Shown: one piece after another, positions 1-8,050 of the stretch | Layout of the letters: each line of letters begins with the position of its first letter | Numbering within the stretch: the stretch's first letter is position 1 | Origin: JBHOQX01 sp042408595 | GTDB taxonomy: Bacteria > Chloroflexota > Chloroflexia > Chloroflexales > Roseiflexaceae | Direction of reading: 5' to 3' | DNA length: 64,000 nt | NCBI GenBank assembly: GCA_042408595.1 | Contig: JBHOQX010000003.1 | Location: 55,511-119,510, forward strand | Program-made: the position numbers and the translations under genes | Notes under the pieces: model-generated | The model's input: only the letters and a program-made list of their open reading frames with translations | What the model was told of the DNA's origin: nothing | Database searches by the model: none

Positions 1-381
1 GTCCGCGCCGATCGGCACCCGGCTCATCGACTCGACCCCGGCGGCGAGCGCGAGGTCGGCATCGCCGGCGGCGATCGCCTGGGCGGCGCTGTGGATCGCC
101 TGCTGGCTGGAGCCGCACATCCGGTTGAGGCTGTAGGCCGGCACCTCGACCGGGAAGCCGGCCTGGAGCGCCGCCAGCCGCGCGATGTTTGCGCCCTGCT
201 CGGCCACCTGCGTCACGCAGCCGACCACCACATCATCCACCGCCCCAGGTGGAACACCGGCCCGCGCCAGCGCGGCCTGCAGCACATGCGCCAGCAGCAG
301 CGCCGGGTGCACCCCGCTCAGCGCGCCGCCGCGCCGCCCGATCGGCGTCCGTACTGCCTCGATGATGTACACCGGTTCCAT
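1..381 (-). CDS. Thiolase (acetyl-CoA C-acetyltransferase family), N-terminal part, cut by window edge
   Basis: Only the first 127 codons lie in the window; the gene runs off the left edge. The protein opens MEPVYIIEAVRTPIGRRGG, the usual thiolase N-terminus, and carries the acyl-accepting cysteine in NRMCGSSQQA at residue 89, the position found in characterised biosynthetic thiolases. The family condenses two acetyl-CoA to acetoacetyl-CoA or runs the reverse cleavage in the cytoplasm. The ATG is preceded by GGGAG at suitable spacing. A 3-hydroxybutyrate dehydrogenase and an acetoacetyl-CoA synthetase lie a few kb away on the same strand, which suggests use in acetoacetyl-CoA cleavage, but the missing C-terminus prevents a subfamily call. 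Confidence 0.9.
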   Translation of the reverse strand, partial: MEPVYIIEAVRTPIGRRGGALSGVHPALLLAHVLQAALARAGVPPGAVDDVVVGCVTQVAEQGANIARLAALQAGFPVEVPAYSLNRMCGSSQQAIHSAAQAIAAGDADLALAAGVESMSRVPIGAD

Positions 382-484
382 ACGACGCTCCCTGGTTGCG
401 AGGCTCCTGCAAGGTCATCGGCGCGAAACACGCGCTGCCGCAGACTCCCCGGATTGGTAGATGACGGCATTGTAGCACCAGCGG

Positions 485-493
485 TGGTATAAT
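485..493 (+). promoter_or_regulatory. Extended -10 promoter element (TGnTATAAT) for the CpXC gene
   Basis: TGGTATAAT at 485-493 combines a perfect -10 hexamer with the upstream TG of an extended -10. No good -35 is seen at 16-18 bp. It would give a leader of about 135 nt before the ATG at 634. That leader contains a 7-bp inverted repeat with a 7-nt loop (arms 513-519 and 527-533), which could be an attenuator or simply a palindrome. Confidence 0.5.
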
Positions 494-633
494 GAGTGGC
501 AGATGTTTCCCAACGCCGGCCACGCACCGGCGTCATTTGTTGGCAGAACGTACCCAGGGGTAGGGTATCGGGCTCATGAAGCCTTTCCATACCCAGCCGC
601 TGCGTCATTTCTGGTATTGAAAGGAAGTTTCGC

Positions 634-1959
634 ATGACTGCGCCTGTTGCCAATGCGGTGCAGGTCGCCTGCCCGAACTGCCGCACGCCGCTGCGCGCGC
701 CGATCGTCACGCTGGTTGATGTCGGCCAGCAGCCGGAGCTGAAGACGTATCTCCTGTCCGGCCAGTTGAACACGGTTGTCTGCCCGAACTGCGGCTACGC
801 CGGCATGCTGGCCGCGCCGCTGGTCTACCACGACCCGGCCAAGCAATTGTTTCTCGTCTATGTTCCGCAGCAGATCAACGCGCGCCCCGGCGAGGAGGAG
901 CGCTTCATCGGCGACGCGACTCGGGCGGTCATGGCCACGCTGCCGGCGAATGCCTCGAAGGCCTACCTGCTCAACCCGCGCCGCTTTCTGACGCTTGGCT
1001 CGCTGGTGGACGCCGTGCTCGAAGCCGACGGCATCACCAAAGAGATGATCGAAGCCCAGCGCGCCCGGGTGGACCTGATCGCCCGGTTCGCCGAGATCTA
1101 CGAACAGGGCGGCGACGACCGCGACGCCCGGCTCAAGGCGCTGGTGGACGAACATCGGGACGAACTGGATCACGAGTTTTTCGCCATCCTCACAGCGTAT
1201 GCTGAGGCGGGCGCCCGCGCCCAACAGGACGGCTCCGCCGGGCTCTTAATGGAGCTGCGCGACAAGCTGGCGGCATTGAGCGGCTTCGCCGGGGGCGATG
1301 CGGATGAGCCGTCGGTCGAGGCGGTGGTGGAGAAGCTGATCGCCGCCTCGGACGAGGAGCTGGACCAGCAGATCGCCGAAGTGCGCCCGGTGCTGGATTA
1401 TGACTTTTTCCGGGCCTTGACGGAGCGGATCGAGCGGGCCGAGGCCGCCGGCGACCGCGAGACCGCCGCCCGGCTCACCGCGCGCCGTGCCGCGATCCTC
1501 GCGACGGTCGAACGGCTGGACGCCGAGGCGCGCGCGATGTTCGAGGCCGGGAGCAACCTGCTGAAGCGGGCGCTCGAGGCCGCCGACCCGGCCGAGGTGC
1601 TTCGCGCCGACCCCGCCGCGCTCGACGAGGCGTTCTTCCTCGTGCTGGAGACGAACCGGGCCGCCGCCGAGCGCGCCGGCCGCGCCGATGTGATCGCGCG
1701 TCTGGACGCCATCCGCCAGCAAGCGACACAGATCGTCGAGGAGTCGCTCCCGCCGGAGGAGCGCTTTATCAGCGAGCTGCTCCGCGCGCCGGACGACAGC
1801 AGCGCCGCCGACCTGCTCCGCGGCCGCAGCGAGCTGGTGAACACGGCGTTCGTGCGCCGGCTGAACGAGCTGGCCGACGAGCTGGAGAAGAACGGCGCGA
1901 AGCCGCAAAGCGCCCGGCTGCGCCAGCTTGCCCGCCAGGCCGGGGCGATGCTGTTTTGA
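634..1959 (+). CDS. CpXC-domain protein
   Basis: Cytosolic protein of 441 residues. The N-terminal ~150 residues form a CpXC domain with two CPNC knuckles (Cys13/Cys16 and Cys50/Cys53), a likely zinc site, followed by a hydrophobic core strand (LFLVYVPQQ). The rest is an acidic, Ala/Glu/Arg-rich helical region with repeated motifs of the type ELLRADP..LDEAFF, suggesting helical repeats. The family's function is unknown; it is common in Chloroflexota. AGGAAG lies 6 nt before the ATG. The stop codon is one base from the start of the downstream glycosyltransferase, so the two are probably cotranscribed. Confidence 0.8.
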   Translation: MTAPVANAVQVACPNCRTPLRAPIVTLVDVGQQPELKTYLLSGQLNTVVCPNCGYAGMLAAPLVYHDPAKQLFLVYVPQQINARPGEEERFIGDATRAVMATLPANASKAYLLNPRRFLTLGSLVDAVLEADGITKEMIEAQRARVDLIARFAEIYEQGGDDRDARLKALVDEHRDELDHEFFAILTAYAEAGARAQQDGSAGLLMELRDKLAALSGFAGGDADEPSVEAVVEKLIAASDEELDQQIAEVRPVLDYDFFRALTERIERAEAAGDRETAARLTARRAAILATVERLDAEARAMFEAGSNLLKRALEAADPAEVLRADPAALDEAFFLVLETNRAAAERAGRADVIARLDAIRQQATQIVEESLPPEERFISELLRAPDDSSAADLLRGRSELVNTAFVRRLNELADELEKNGAKPQSARLRQLARQAGAMLF

Positions 1960-1960
1960 G

Positions 1961-3547
1961 ATGAAGCGCCGCGCCCGCTTGCTCTTGCTCCGGCTGCTGG
2001 CGCTGCTCGCCCGGCCGCTGGCCCGCCGGGCCACCGGCCCGCCGCGTGCGATCCTCTACATCAAGCCGGACCACCTGGGCGACCTGCTGCTGGCGACCCC
2101 GGTGCTGGCCGCGCTGCGCGCTGCCTTCCCCGAGGCGCGCATCACCGCGCTGGTCGGCCCCTGGTCGCGCCTGGTGCTGGCGCGCAACCCGGACGTGGAC
2201 GCGCTGTTGACCTGCCCGTTTCCCGGGTTTGAGCGGCGGCCGCCCGACAACGGACGACCGACGGCGGACGTGGGACGGCACCGCTCGCATCTGTCGTCCG
2301 CCGTCGGTCGTCGATGGTCGAAAGCCGGGCCCTACCTCACCATGCTGCGCTACGCCGCGCTGGTGCGCACCACGCGCTACGACCTGGCGATCATCGGGCG
2401 GGATGACCACTGGTGGGGTGCGGCGCTCGCGCTGCTGGCGGGCGTGCCGGTGCGCGTTGGCTTCGCCGTGCCGGAGTGCCGCCCCTTCCTGACCACCGCG
2501 CTGCCCTGGAACCCGCGCGATCACGTCACGGCTCAGGGGCTGGCGCTCGTCGCGGCAGCTGGCGGACGGACGGCAGACAACGGACCGCCCCCTACCGTCC
2601 GCCATCGACCGCTTACCGACGAAGGACCAGGGACCAAGGACGAACGCCGGCCGAACCTTCGCGGGAGAGGTAGACAGCACGCGAAGCTTGCTTTCGCTGC
2701 CTTTGTCCCGGTGCTTCGACCGAGCTCGGCGAGGAATGAGCGGCAAAGAACGAACGCCGGCCGAACCTTCGCGGGAGAGGCAGACAGCTTGTCGGGCCTG
2801 CTTTCGTCATTCGCCGATCGTCCTTCGTCCATCGTCGCCCACCGGCCTCCTGCCTCCGATCTCCCGATGCAGCCCTCCCGCCTTCCCATGCGCTTCGCCC
2901 CCGCCCCGGCGGACGAGGCATGGGCCGCGGCCTGGCTGGCAGCGCATGGCGTCGCCCCCGGCGACCGGCTGGTGATCATCCACCCTGGCACCGGCGGCCC
3001 GGACAAACACTGGCCGGCGGCGCGCTGGTCCGCCGTCGGCGACGCGTTGGTCGCGATGGATGGTGGGGGAAGATCGATCAGGGCGGAGGCCAGTGGTGAG
3101 CATCGCCACTCCCCGGCCTCCAAGCTCCGCCTCGTGCTCACGGGCGGCCCCGGCGAGGAAGGGCTGGTCGCGGAGGTGGCCACGGGGATGCGCGCCGCGC
3201 CGCTGATGCTTGCCGGCCAGACGACCCTCGGGCAGCTCGCGGCGCTGCTGCGGCGCGCCGATCTCGTCCTGGGGGTGGACAGCGGGCCGCTGCATCTGGC
3301 GGCCGCGGTCGGCGCGCCGTCCATCCACCTCTACGGCCCGAGCGACGCGGACCGCTTCGGGCCGTGGGGCGACCCGGCGCGGCATGTCGTGCTGCGGGCA
3401 GGGGTGTGGTGCGCGCCGTGCGGCGTCTTCGCGGCCTGCCCGCGCGGGCTGGCGCTGCCGGAGTGCATGGGCCGGATCGACACGGCGCGGGTGGTCGCCG
3501 AGGCGCGCCGGATGCTCGGCATGCCCGCTGCGCGCCCGGCGGTGTGA
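1961..3547 (+). CDS. Glycosyltransferase family 9 (heptosyltransferase-like) with three in-frame low-complexity insertions
   Basis: The core matches GT9 ADP-heptose:LPS heptosyltransferases: N-terminal Rossmann half (ILYIKPDHLGDLLLATPVLAAL, residues ~27-48) and C-terminal half with IIHPGTGGPDKHWP, LTGGPGE and DLVLGVDSGPLHLAAA, the nucleotide-sugar-binding signatures. Family members are about 350 residues long; this one is 528. The excess sits in three segments that look like spacer DNA rather than protein: residues ~91-122, ~200-307 and ~366-389. Each contains inverted or direct repeats yet keeps the frame open. Removing them restores a normal length. I start at the ATG one base after the CpXC stop; an upstream in-frame ATG at 1928 lies inside the previous gene. 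Whether the product is active is unknown. Likely role: transfer of a sugar to a cell-surface glycan. Confidence 0.8.
   Translation: MKRRARLLLLRLLALLARPLARRATGPPRAILYIKPDHLGDLLLATPVLAALRAAFPEARITALVGPWSRLVLARNPDVDALLTCPFPGFERRPPDNGRPTADVGRHRSHLSSAVGRRWSKAGPYLTMLRYAALVRTTRYDLAIIGRDDHWWGAALALLAGVPVRVGFAVPECRPFLTTALPWNPRDHVTAQGLALVAAAGGRTADNGPPPTVRHRPLTDEGPGTKDERRPNLRGRGRQHAKLAFAAFVPVLRPSSARNERQRTNAGRTFAGEADSLSGLLSSFADRPSSIVAHRPPASDLPMQPSRLPMRFAPAPADEAWAAAWLAAHGVAPGDRLVIIHPGTGGPDKHWPAARWSAVGDALVAMDGGGRSIRAEASGEHRHSPASKLRLVLTGGPGEEGLVAEVATGMRAAPLMLAGQTTLGQLAALLRRADLVLGVDSGPLHLAAAVGAPSIHLYGPSDADRFGPWGDPARHVVLRAGVWCAPCGVFAACPRGLALPECMGRIDTARVVAEARRMLGMPAARPAV
2253..2312 (+). repeat. Perfect 18-bp inverted repeat inside the GT9 gene
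   Basis: Arms 2253-2270 and 2295-2312 are exact reverse complements (GACGACCGACGGCGGACG and its complement) separated by 24 bp. The element belongs to the GACGG/CGTCC word type seen in several spacers of this window, but here it is translated as residues ~98-118 of the glycosyltransferase. Confidence 0.9.
2641..2788 (+). repeat. 38-bp direct repeat pair inside the GT9 gene
   Basis: 2641-2678 and 2751-2788 are identical except for one base (T at 2671, C at 2781). Weaker similarity continues into GCTTGCTTTCG versus GCCTGCTTTCG. The repeat period of 110 bp is not a multiple of three, so the two copies are read in different frames. They sit between the two Rossmann halves of the glycosyltransferase. 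Confidence 0.9.
3082..3129 (+). repeat. Hairpin-forming insertion inside the GT9 gene
   Basis: GGAGGCC (3085-3091) pairs with GGCCTCC (3115-3121), and inside it AGTGG (3092-3096) pairs with CCACT (3106-3110). This stem-loop encodes the unusual stretch after the AMDGGG segment, in front of the conserved strand LRLVLTGGPGE. Confidence 0.75.
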
Positions 3548-3554
3548 CCGCGCC

Positions 3555-4313
3555 TCAGCGGGCGGTCCAGCCCAGATCCATCGTGTGCGCCGCGCCGGTG
3601 AAGGCGCTGGCCTGGTCCGAGGCGAGGAAAAGCGCGAACGCGGCCACCTCCTCCGGCTCGATCAGGCGCTTGATCGCCGCCGGCGCCAGCATCACCTTCT
3701 CGATCACCTCGCTCTCCGGGATGCCCAGCGTGCGAGCCTGATCGGCGATCTGCCGGTCCACGATCGGCGTGCGCACATAGGCCGGGCAGATCGCGTTCAC
3801 GGTCACGCCGAACGGCGCGGCTTCGAGGGCGGCCGTCTTGGTCAGACCGAGCAGGCCGTGCTTGGCGCTGATGTAGGCCGCCTTGTATGGGCTAGCGACC
3901 AGGCCGTGCAGGCTGGCGATGTTGATGATCCGCCCCCAGCCGCGCCGTTTCATCTCCGGCAGCAGGGTGGCGATCAACTGGAACGGCGCGGTGAGCATCA
4001 CCTGGAGCATGCGGTTCCAGGTCTCCAACGGGAAGTCCTCGATCGGATCGATATGCTGGAAGCCGGCGTTGTTGACCAGAAGATCGACCCCGCCGGCCGC
4101 CAGCGCCCGCTCCGCCAGCCCGCGCACCGCCGCCTGGTCGCTCAGGTCGGCCAGCAGCAGTGTCCCGCCCGTCTCGGCGGCGACCACCTCGGCCGCCGGG
4201 GTGATGTCGTGGATCAGCACCTGCGCGCCCTCGGCGGCGAAGCGCGTCGCGATCGCCCGGCCGATACCGCTCCCCGCGCCGGTCACCAGCGCGACTTTGC
4301 CGTGGAGTGTCAT
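3555..4313 (-). CDS. bdhA: D-3-hydroxybutyrate dehydrogenase (SDR)
   Basis: Classical short-chain dehydrogenase of 252 residues. It has the NAD-binding GAGSGIG near residue 12, NNAG, the catalytic Ser in IINIASLHG, and YISAKH (YxxxK). The LHGLVASPYKAAYISAKHG context and the VCPAYVRTPIV-like loop (here ICPAYVRTPIV) are typical of 3-hydroxybutyrate dehydrogenases, which oxidise (R)-3-hydroxybutyrate to acetoacetate with NAD in the cytoplasm. AGGA lies 7 nt before the ATG. It is convergent with the GT9 gene (7-bp gap) and downstream of acetoacetyl-CoA synthetase on the same strand, which supports the substrate call. Confidence 0.88.
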   Translation of the reverse strand: MTLHGKVALVTGAGSGIGRAIATRFAAEGAQVLIHDITPAAEVVAAETGGTLLLADLSDQAAVRGLAERALAAGGVDLLVNNAGFQHIDPIEDFPLETWNRMLQVMLTAPFQLIATLLPEMKRRGWGRIINIASLHGLVASPYKAAYISAKHGLLGLTKTAALEAAPFGVTVNAICPAYVRTPIVDRQIADQARTLGIPESEVIEKVMLAPAAIKRLIEPEEVAAFALFLASDQASAFTGAAHTMDLGWTAR

Positions 4314-4401
4314 AGACGCATCCTGTGTGAGAAGGGAGGAGCCAGGAGCCGGAACCGGAATGCAAAGTGCAACATGGAAAGTGCAGCATGTCAGAAGCGG
4401 T

Positions 4402-4547
4402 CTGCAACGGGGAGGTTTGGCGGGCTGCGCCCGCCAAGAGTCCTGATGTTCCGCTGCGCGGTCGGCGACACAGCCGCCTACCGCGCAGCGGGATCGGATG
4501 GCGTCCGGGGGCGGCGGCCCCCGACACCCCCGCTGGGCGCGTTGCAG
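4402..4547. repeat. Structured dispersed repeat, copy A (146 bp, four stems)
   Basis: The unit is bounded by CTGCAAC (4402-4408) and GTTGCAG (4541-4547), a 7-bp terminal stem. Inside are TTGGCGGG/CCCGCCAA, CGCTGCGCGGT/ACCGCGCAGCG and a GGGGGC/GCCCCC hairpin, so a multi-branched fold is possible. A shorter relative lies at 20249-20343 and shares the order of blocks (CGGGGAGG, TTGGCGGGCTGCGCCC, GATGTTCCGC, CGGCGGCCCCCGAC). It occupies most of the spacer between bdhA and aacS; the rest of that spacer is repetitive words. Confidence 0.75.
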
Positions 4548-4607
4548 CCGGCCTCGCGGAACTTTGACCTATAAACACTACCCTCCAACCCCTGCACCCT
4601 GAACGGT

Positions 4608-6647
4608 TCATCCCTCGGCCGCGTCACCTGTGCGCGCCGGCAGGCGCCCCGATGCCCGCAGCCGGGCCGCGAGCTCGATGAAAGGGGTCAGCGTCTGCGG
4701 GTTGGCCATGGCGTCCGGGTTGGCGGCTTTGTCCGGCGGCACGCCGAGCAGGATTTTCTTCACCGGTACTTCGAGCTTCTTGCCGTTCAGGGTGCGCGGC
4801 ACCTCGGCGATCGCAAAGATGTCGTCTGGCACATGGCGCGGCGAGAGCGCCTCGCGGATCGCGCCGCGGATGCGCGCCTGGAGGGCATCGTCGAGCGTCA
4901 CCCCGCTGCGCAGCACGACGAACAGCGCCATGTATGGCGCGCCATCCAGCCCCTCCAGATCGACCACCAGGCTGTCCAGCACCTCCGGCAGCGCCTCGAC
5001 GACCCGGTACAGCTCGCTCGTGCCGATGCGGATGCCCATGCGGTTGATGGTCGCGTCCGACCGCCCGTAGATGATCGCCCCGCCGCGCGGCGTGATTTTG
5101 ATCCAGTCGCCATGCCGCCAGACGCCGGGGTACATCTCGAAATAGCTCTCGCGGTAGCGCCGGCCGTCGGTGTCGTTCCAGAAAAACAACGGCATCGACG
5201 GGAGCGGCGCGGTGATCACCAGCTCGCCGACCTGGTCGATCACCGCGCGGCCAGCCTCGTCGAATGCCTCGACCTTCGCCCCGAGGCAGCGGCACTGGAT
5301 CTCGCCGGCGTAGACCGGCAGCAGCGGGCACCCGCCGACGAACGCCGTGCACACATCCGTTCCGCCGCTGACCGACGCCAGCCAGATGTCGCGCTGGACA
5401 TGCGCGTACACCCAGGCGAACCCTTCGACCGGCAGCGGCGAGCCGGTCGATCCAAGCCCGCGCAGGCGGCTCAGGTCGAACGTGAGGCCCGGCTCGACGC
5501 CGGCCTTCATGCAGGCGGCGATGTAGGCCGCGCTCGTGCCGAAGAGGGTCATGCCGCTGTGCTGCGCGAAGGCCCACAGTGCGCCCATGTCCGGCTGGGC
5601 CGGGCTGCCATCGTACAGCAGCACTGTCGCGCCGACCAGCAGCCCGCTGACCAGCAGGTTCCACATCATCCAGCCGGTGGTGGTGAACCAGAAGAAGCGG
5701 TCGCCCGGCCCCAGGTCGAAGTGCAGACTGAGCGACTTGAGGTGCTCCAGCAGGATGCCGCCGTGCCCCTGGACGATCGGCTTGGGCAGGCCGGTCGTGC
5801 CGGACGAGTAGAGGATCCAGAGCGGGTGGTCGAAGGGGACGGGCACGAATAGCAGTTCAGAGTGCAGCGTCTCGCGTGATGCGGTATCGTCCAGGAATGC
5901 AGGCCAGAGCAGGGTATTCGACAGGCCGTCGCTATTCGGTTGCGGATCGAGGTAGGGGACGAGGATGGTTCGTTCGAGCGTCGGGAGGTCGCGCTGGAGC
6001 CCGGCGACCACCGCCCGCCGGTCGAACCGCTTGCCGCCGTAGACGTAGCCATCGGCCGCCAGCAAGACCTTCGGCGCGATCTGGGCGAAGCGATCGCGCA
6101 CGCTGGCCTCGCCCATGTCCGGCGAGCAGCTCGACCAGATCGCGCCCAGGCTGGCGCAGGCGAGGAAGGCGACGACCGCCTGGGGGATGTTCGGCAGGTA
6201 GGCCACCACCCGGTCGCCGCGGGCGACGCCGAGCGCCCGCAGGCCGGCGGCCGCCGCGGCGACCTGCCGCCGCAGCTCGGCCCAGGAGAGCTCGGTGAGC
6301 GGCTGCGTCTCGGATTGGAAGATGATCGCCGGGCAGTCGGGCGCGGCGTGGCGGAAGGCGTGCTCGGCGTAGTTGAGGTGCGCGCCGGGGAACCACTGCG
6401 CGCCGGGCATCTCGCGCCGCGGCAGGACGGCCCGGTACGGCTGGGCGGCGCGGATGTCAAAGAATTGCCAGATCGACTCCCAGAACGCTTCCAGCTCGCT
6501 GACCGACCACTCCCACAGCGCCGGATAGCCGTCGAACTGGAGGCCGCGCGTGCGGGCCAGCCAGTCCATGTAGCGCCGGAGCGCGCACCCGTCGCGCAGC
6601 GCGGCGGGCGGCTCCCAGAGCAGAGTTCCCTCGGCGATCGTGCTCAT
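4608..6647 (-). CDS. aacS: Acetoacetyl-CoA synthetase
   Basis: ANL-superfamily adenylating enzyme of 679 residues, the usual size for acetoacetate-CoA ligase. It has an N-terminal ACAS domain (RYMDWLARTRG, W-rich), the AMP-binding P-loop LYSSGTTGLPKPIVQGHGG, the motif GGTDVCTAFVGG specific to acetoacetyl-CoA synthetases, GRSDATINRMGIRIGTSE, and a C-terminal lysine region (RTLNGKKLEVPVKK). It activates acetoacetate with ATP and CoA. The reading frame is open upstream, but the ATG at 6647 has GAGG at good spacing and begins the conserved N-terminus. It shares strand and spacing with bdhA, so 3-hydroxybutyrate to acetoacetate to acetoacetyl-CoA is the likely route. Confidence 0.92.
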   Translation of the reverse strand: MSTIAEGTLLWEPPAALRDGCALRRYMDWLARTRGLQFDGYPALWEWSVSELEAFWESIWQFFDIRAAQPYRAVLPRREMPGAQWFPGAHLNYAEHAFRHAAPDCPAIIFQSETQPLTELSWAELRRQVAAAAAGLRALGVARGDRVVAYLPNIPQAVVAFLACASLGAIWSSCSPDMGEASVRDRFAQIAPKVLLAADGYVYGGKRFDRRAVVAGLQRDLPTLERTILVPYLDPQPNSDGLSNTLLWPAFLDDTASRETLHSELLFVPVPFDHPLWILYSSGTTGLPKPIVQGHGGILLEHLKSLSLHFDLGPGDRFFWFTTTGWMMWNLLVSGLLVGATVLLYDGSPAQPDMGALWAFAQHSGMTLFGTSAAYIAACMKAGVEPGLTFDLSRLRGLGSTGSPLPVEGFAWVYAHVQRDIWLASVSGGTDVCTAFVGGCPLLPVYAGEIQCRCLGAKVEAFDEAGRAVIDQVGELVITAPLPSMPLFFWNDTDGRRYRESYFEMYPGVWRHGDWIKITPRGGAIIYGRSDATINRMGIRIGTSELYRVVEALPEVLDSLVVDLEGLDGAPYMALFVVLRSGVTLDDALQARIRGAIREALSPRHVPDDIFAIAEVPRTLNGKKLEVPVKKILLGVPPDKAANPDAMANPQTLTPFIELAARLRASGRLPARTGDAAEG

Positions 6648-6687
6648 GGAATATACCTCGGGATGGTGTGCTGGTGGCTGGGGAATA

Positions 6688-7539
6688 TTATACTCCGCTT
6701 TGCGCGCCGAGCAGAAACCGCAGCGCGTCCGGCAGTCGGCGGGCCCAGTCGGCCTCGTTGTGCTGGCCGCCCGCATCCTCGACAAACAGCAGATCGCGGC
6801 CCGGCACATAGCCCTTCGCGCGGAGCAGTTCGTCCATCCGGCGCGCGTCGGCCAGCATGCGGCGCACCAGCGGGCGCACCCGCGCCCGCCCGCGGGGCAG
6901 CGGCCCCTCGAGCGTGCCCATATCGAGATAGATGCGGCCCGGCACGCGCGGCGCGGCGGCCACATCGTCGAAGATCGCGCCGCCGCCGAACCACAGCGAG
7001 GGGCTCATCGCCCCGACCAGCCCGAAGGTCTCCGGGCGGTGGAAGAAGCCATACAGACTGACCAGGCCGCCCATCGACGAGCCCAGCAGGCCGGTGTGCT
7101 CACGCTGCGGCAGCGTGCGGAAGTCACGGTCGATAATTGGCTTGAGCGTATCGGCCAGAAAAGCCAGGTAGGCGTCGGCGTCGCCGGCCTGCTCGTTGTG
7201 GTGGAACGGGCCGTACTCGAACATCCGCCGCTCGCCAGCGTTCGGCACACCCACCACGATCGCCGCGATCCCCTCCTTGTCGAGCGCCTCCAGCGTCTCG
7301 TCGGCGCGCCACTCGCCGGCATAGCTGGTCGCCTGGTCGAACAGGTTTTGCCCGTCGTGCATGTACAGCACCGGGAACCGGCGCTGCGCCTGGTGGTAGG
7401 CGGGCGGCAGGTAGACCAGAATATCGCGCCGGTTATGGAGCTGCGGACTCCAGAGCTGTGGAGAGACCTTCACGGTTCCGCTGACGGTGTGCTGGCGGCC
7501 GCCGACGTAATCCGCGTAGTCGAGCCAGTCGGTCGTCAC
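6688..7539 (-). CDS. Esterase D / enterochelin-esterase-like alpha/beta hydrolase
   Basis: About 283 residues in the Fes/esterase D superfamily. It has the N-terminal strands ILVYLPPAYHQ and PVLYMHDGQNLFD, the nucleophile elbow GLLGSSMGGLVS, and a probable catalytic histidine in GGQHNEADWARR near the C-terminus. No signal peptide is visible, so it is probably cytoplasmic. The substrate is unknown; relatives hydrolyse siderophore, carbohydrate or S-formylglutathione esters. The frame is open far upstream; I chose the GTG at 7539 because GAAAGG lies just before it and homology-like sequence begins there. It ends 40 bp before the aacS start, possibly in one transcript. Confidence 0.75.
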   Translation of the reverse strand: MTTDWLDYADYVGGRQHTVSGTVKVSPQLWSPQLHNRRDILVYLPPAYHQAQRRFPVLYMHDGQNLFDQATSYAGEWRADETLEALDKEGIAAIVVGVPNAGERRMFEYGPFHHNEQAGDADAYLAFLADTLKPIIDRDFRTLPQREHTGLLGSSMGGLVSLYGFFHRPETFGLVGAMSPSLWFGGGAIFDDVAAAPRVPGRIYLDMGTLEGPLPRGRARVRPLVRRMLADARRMDELLRAKGYVPGRDLLFVEDAGGQHNEADWARRLPDALRFLLGAQSGV

Positions 7540-7740
7540 ATCGCACCTTTCGCGCATGCCGCGCCGGTGCGCGGCAAAACGCTGCACATGGTACGCCAAA
7601 CCGCCGGTTCCGGCAAGGCGCGCCGACTGATGGCGCGAGCGCGCCGCATCTCCGCCTCGCTCCCCCCGCACGTTCAAGGGCCGGCATGGGGGTAGGTTTT
7701 TTCGTGACTGCCGTGGGTCAGCACGTCCCACCGCCCTTTG

Positions 7741-7928
7741 GTTCCCCCTCTCGCAGATTGGGAGCCGGGAGCAGGGGAGTGAGGGCCGCGGGCGTCCGTC
7801 CGCGTTGACAGAACCACCTACGCCCGTAAGCATCTCCTGCCCCTTCCCCGCACGTGGGGGCGGGGTGTCTGGGGCACTGGGGCGCGGCTCCACCGCCGTT
7901 GGTCCCCCTCCCGGAACGGGAGCGGGGG
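7741..7928. repeat. Cluster of G/C-tract palindromes in a 511-bp spacer
   Basis: The divergent spacer 7540-8050 holds no convincing gene. It contains three imperfect inverted repeats made of C-tract/G-tract arms: about 7741-7775 (CCCCCTCTCG..GGGAG), 7839-7865 (CCTTCCCCGC..GGGGGCGGGG) and 7904-7928 (CCCCCTCCCG/CGGGAGCGGGGG around GAA). The same type recurs at 54670-54732 and 60515-60557, so they look like a REP-like family. Confidence 0.6.
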
Positions 7929-8050
7929 TGAGAGGATGGGGGCATAAAGCGCACCGCGGCCCGACCCACGGCGGAGAAGACAGGGGCGAGAGCCGACGCC
8001 GGAAGCATCGGCGGCGCCCATGGGGTATACTTGGTGCGAGCGGCAGACGG

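Noticed and set aside
4367..4567. Small ORF within the bdhA-aacS spacer
   Set aside because: Lies across the hairpins of repeat copy A; no RBS and repeat-derived translation.
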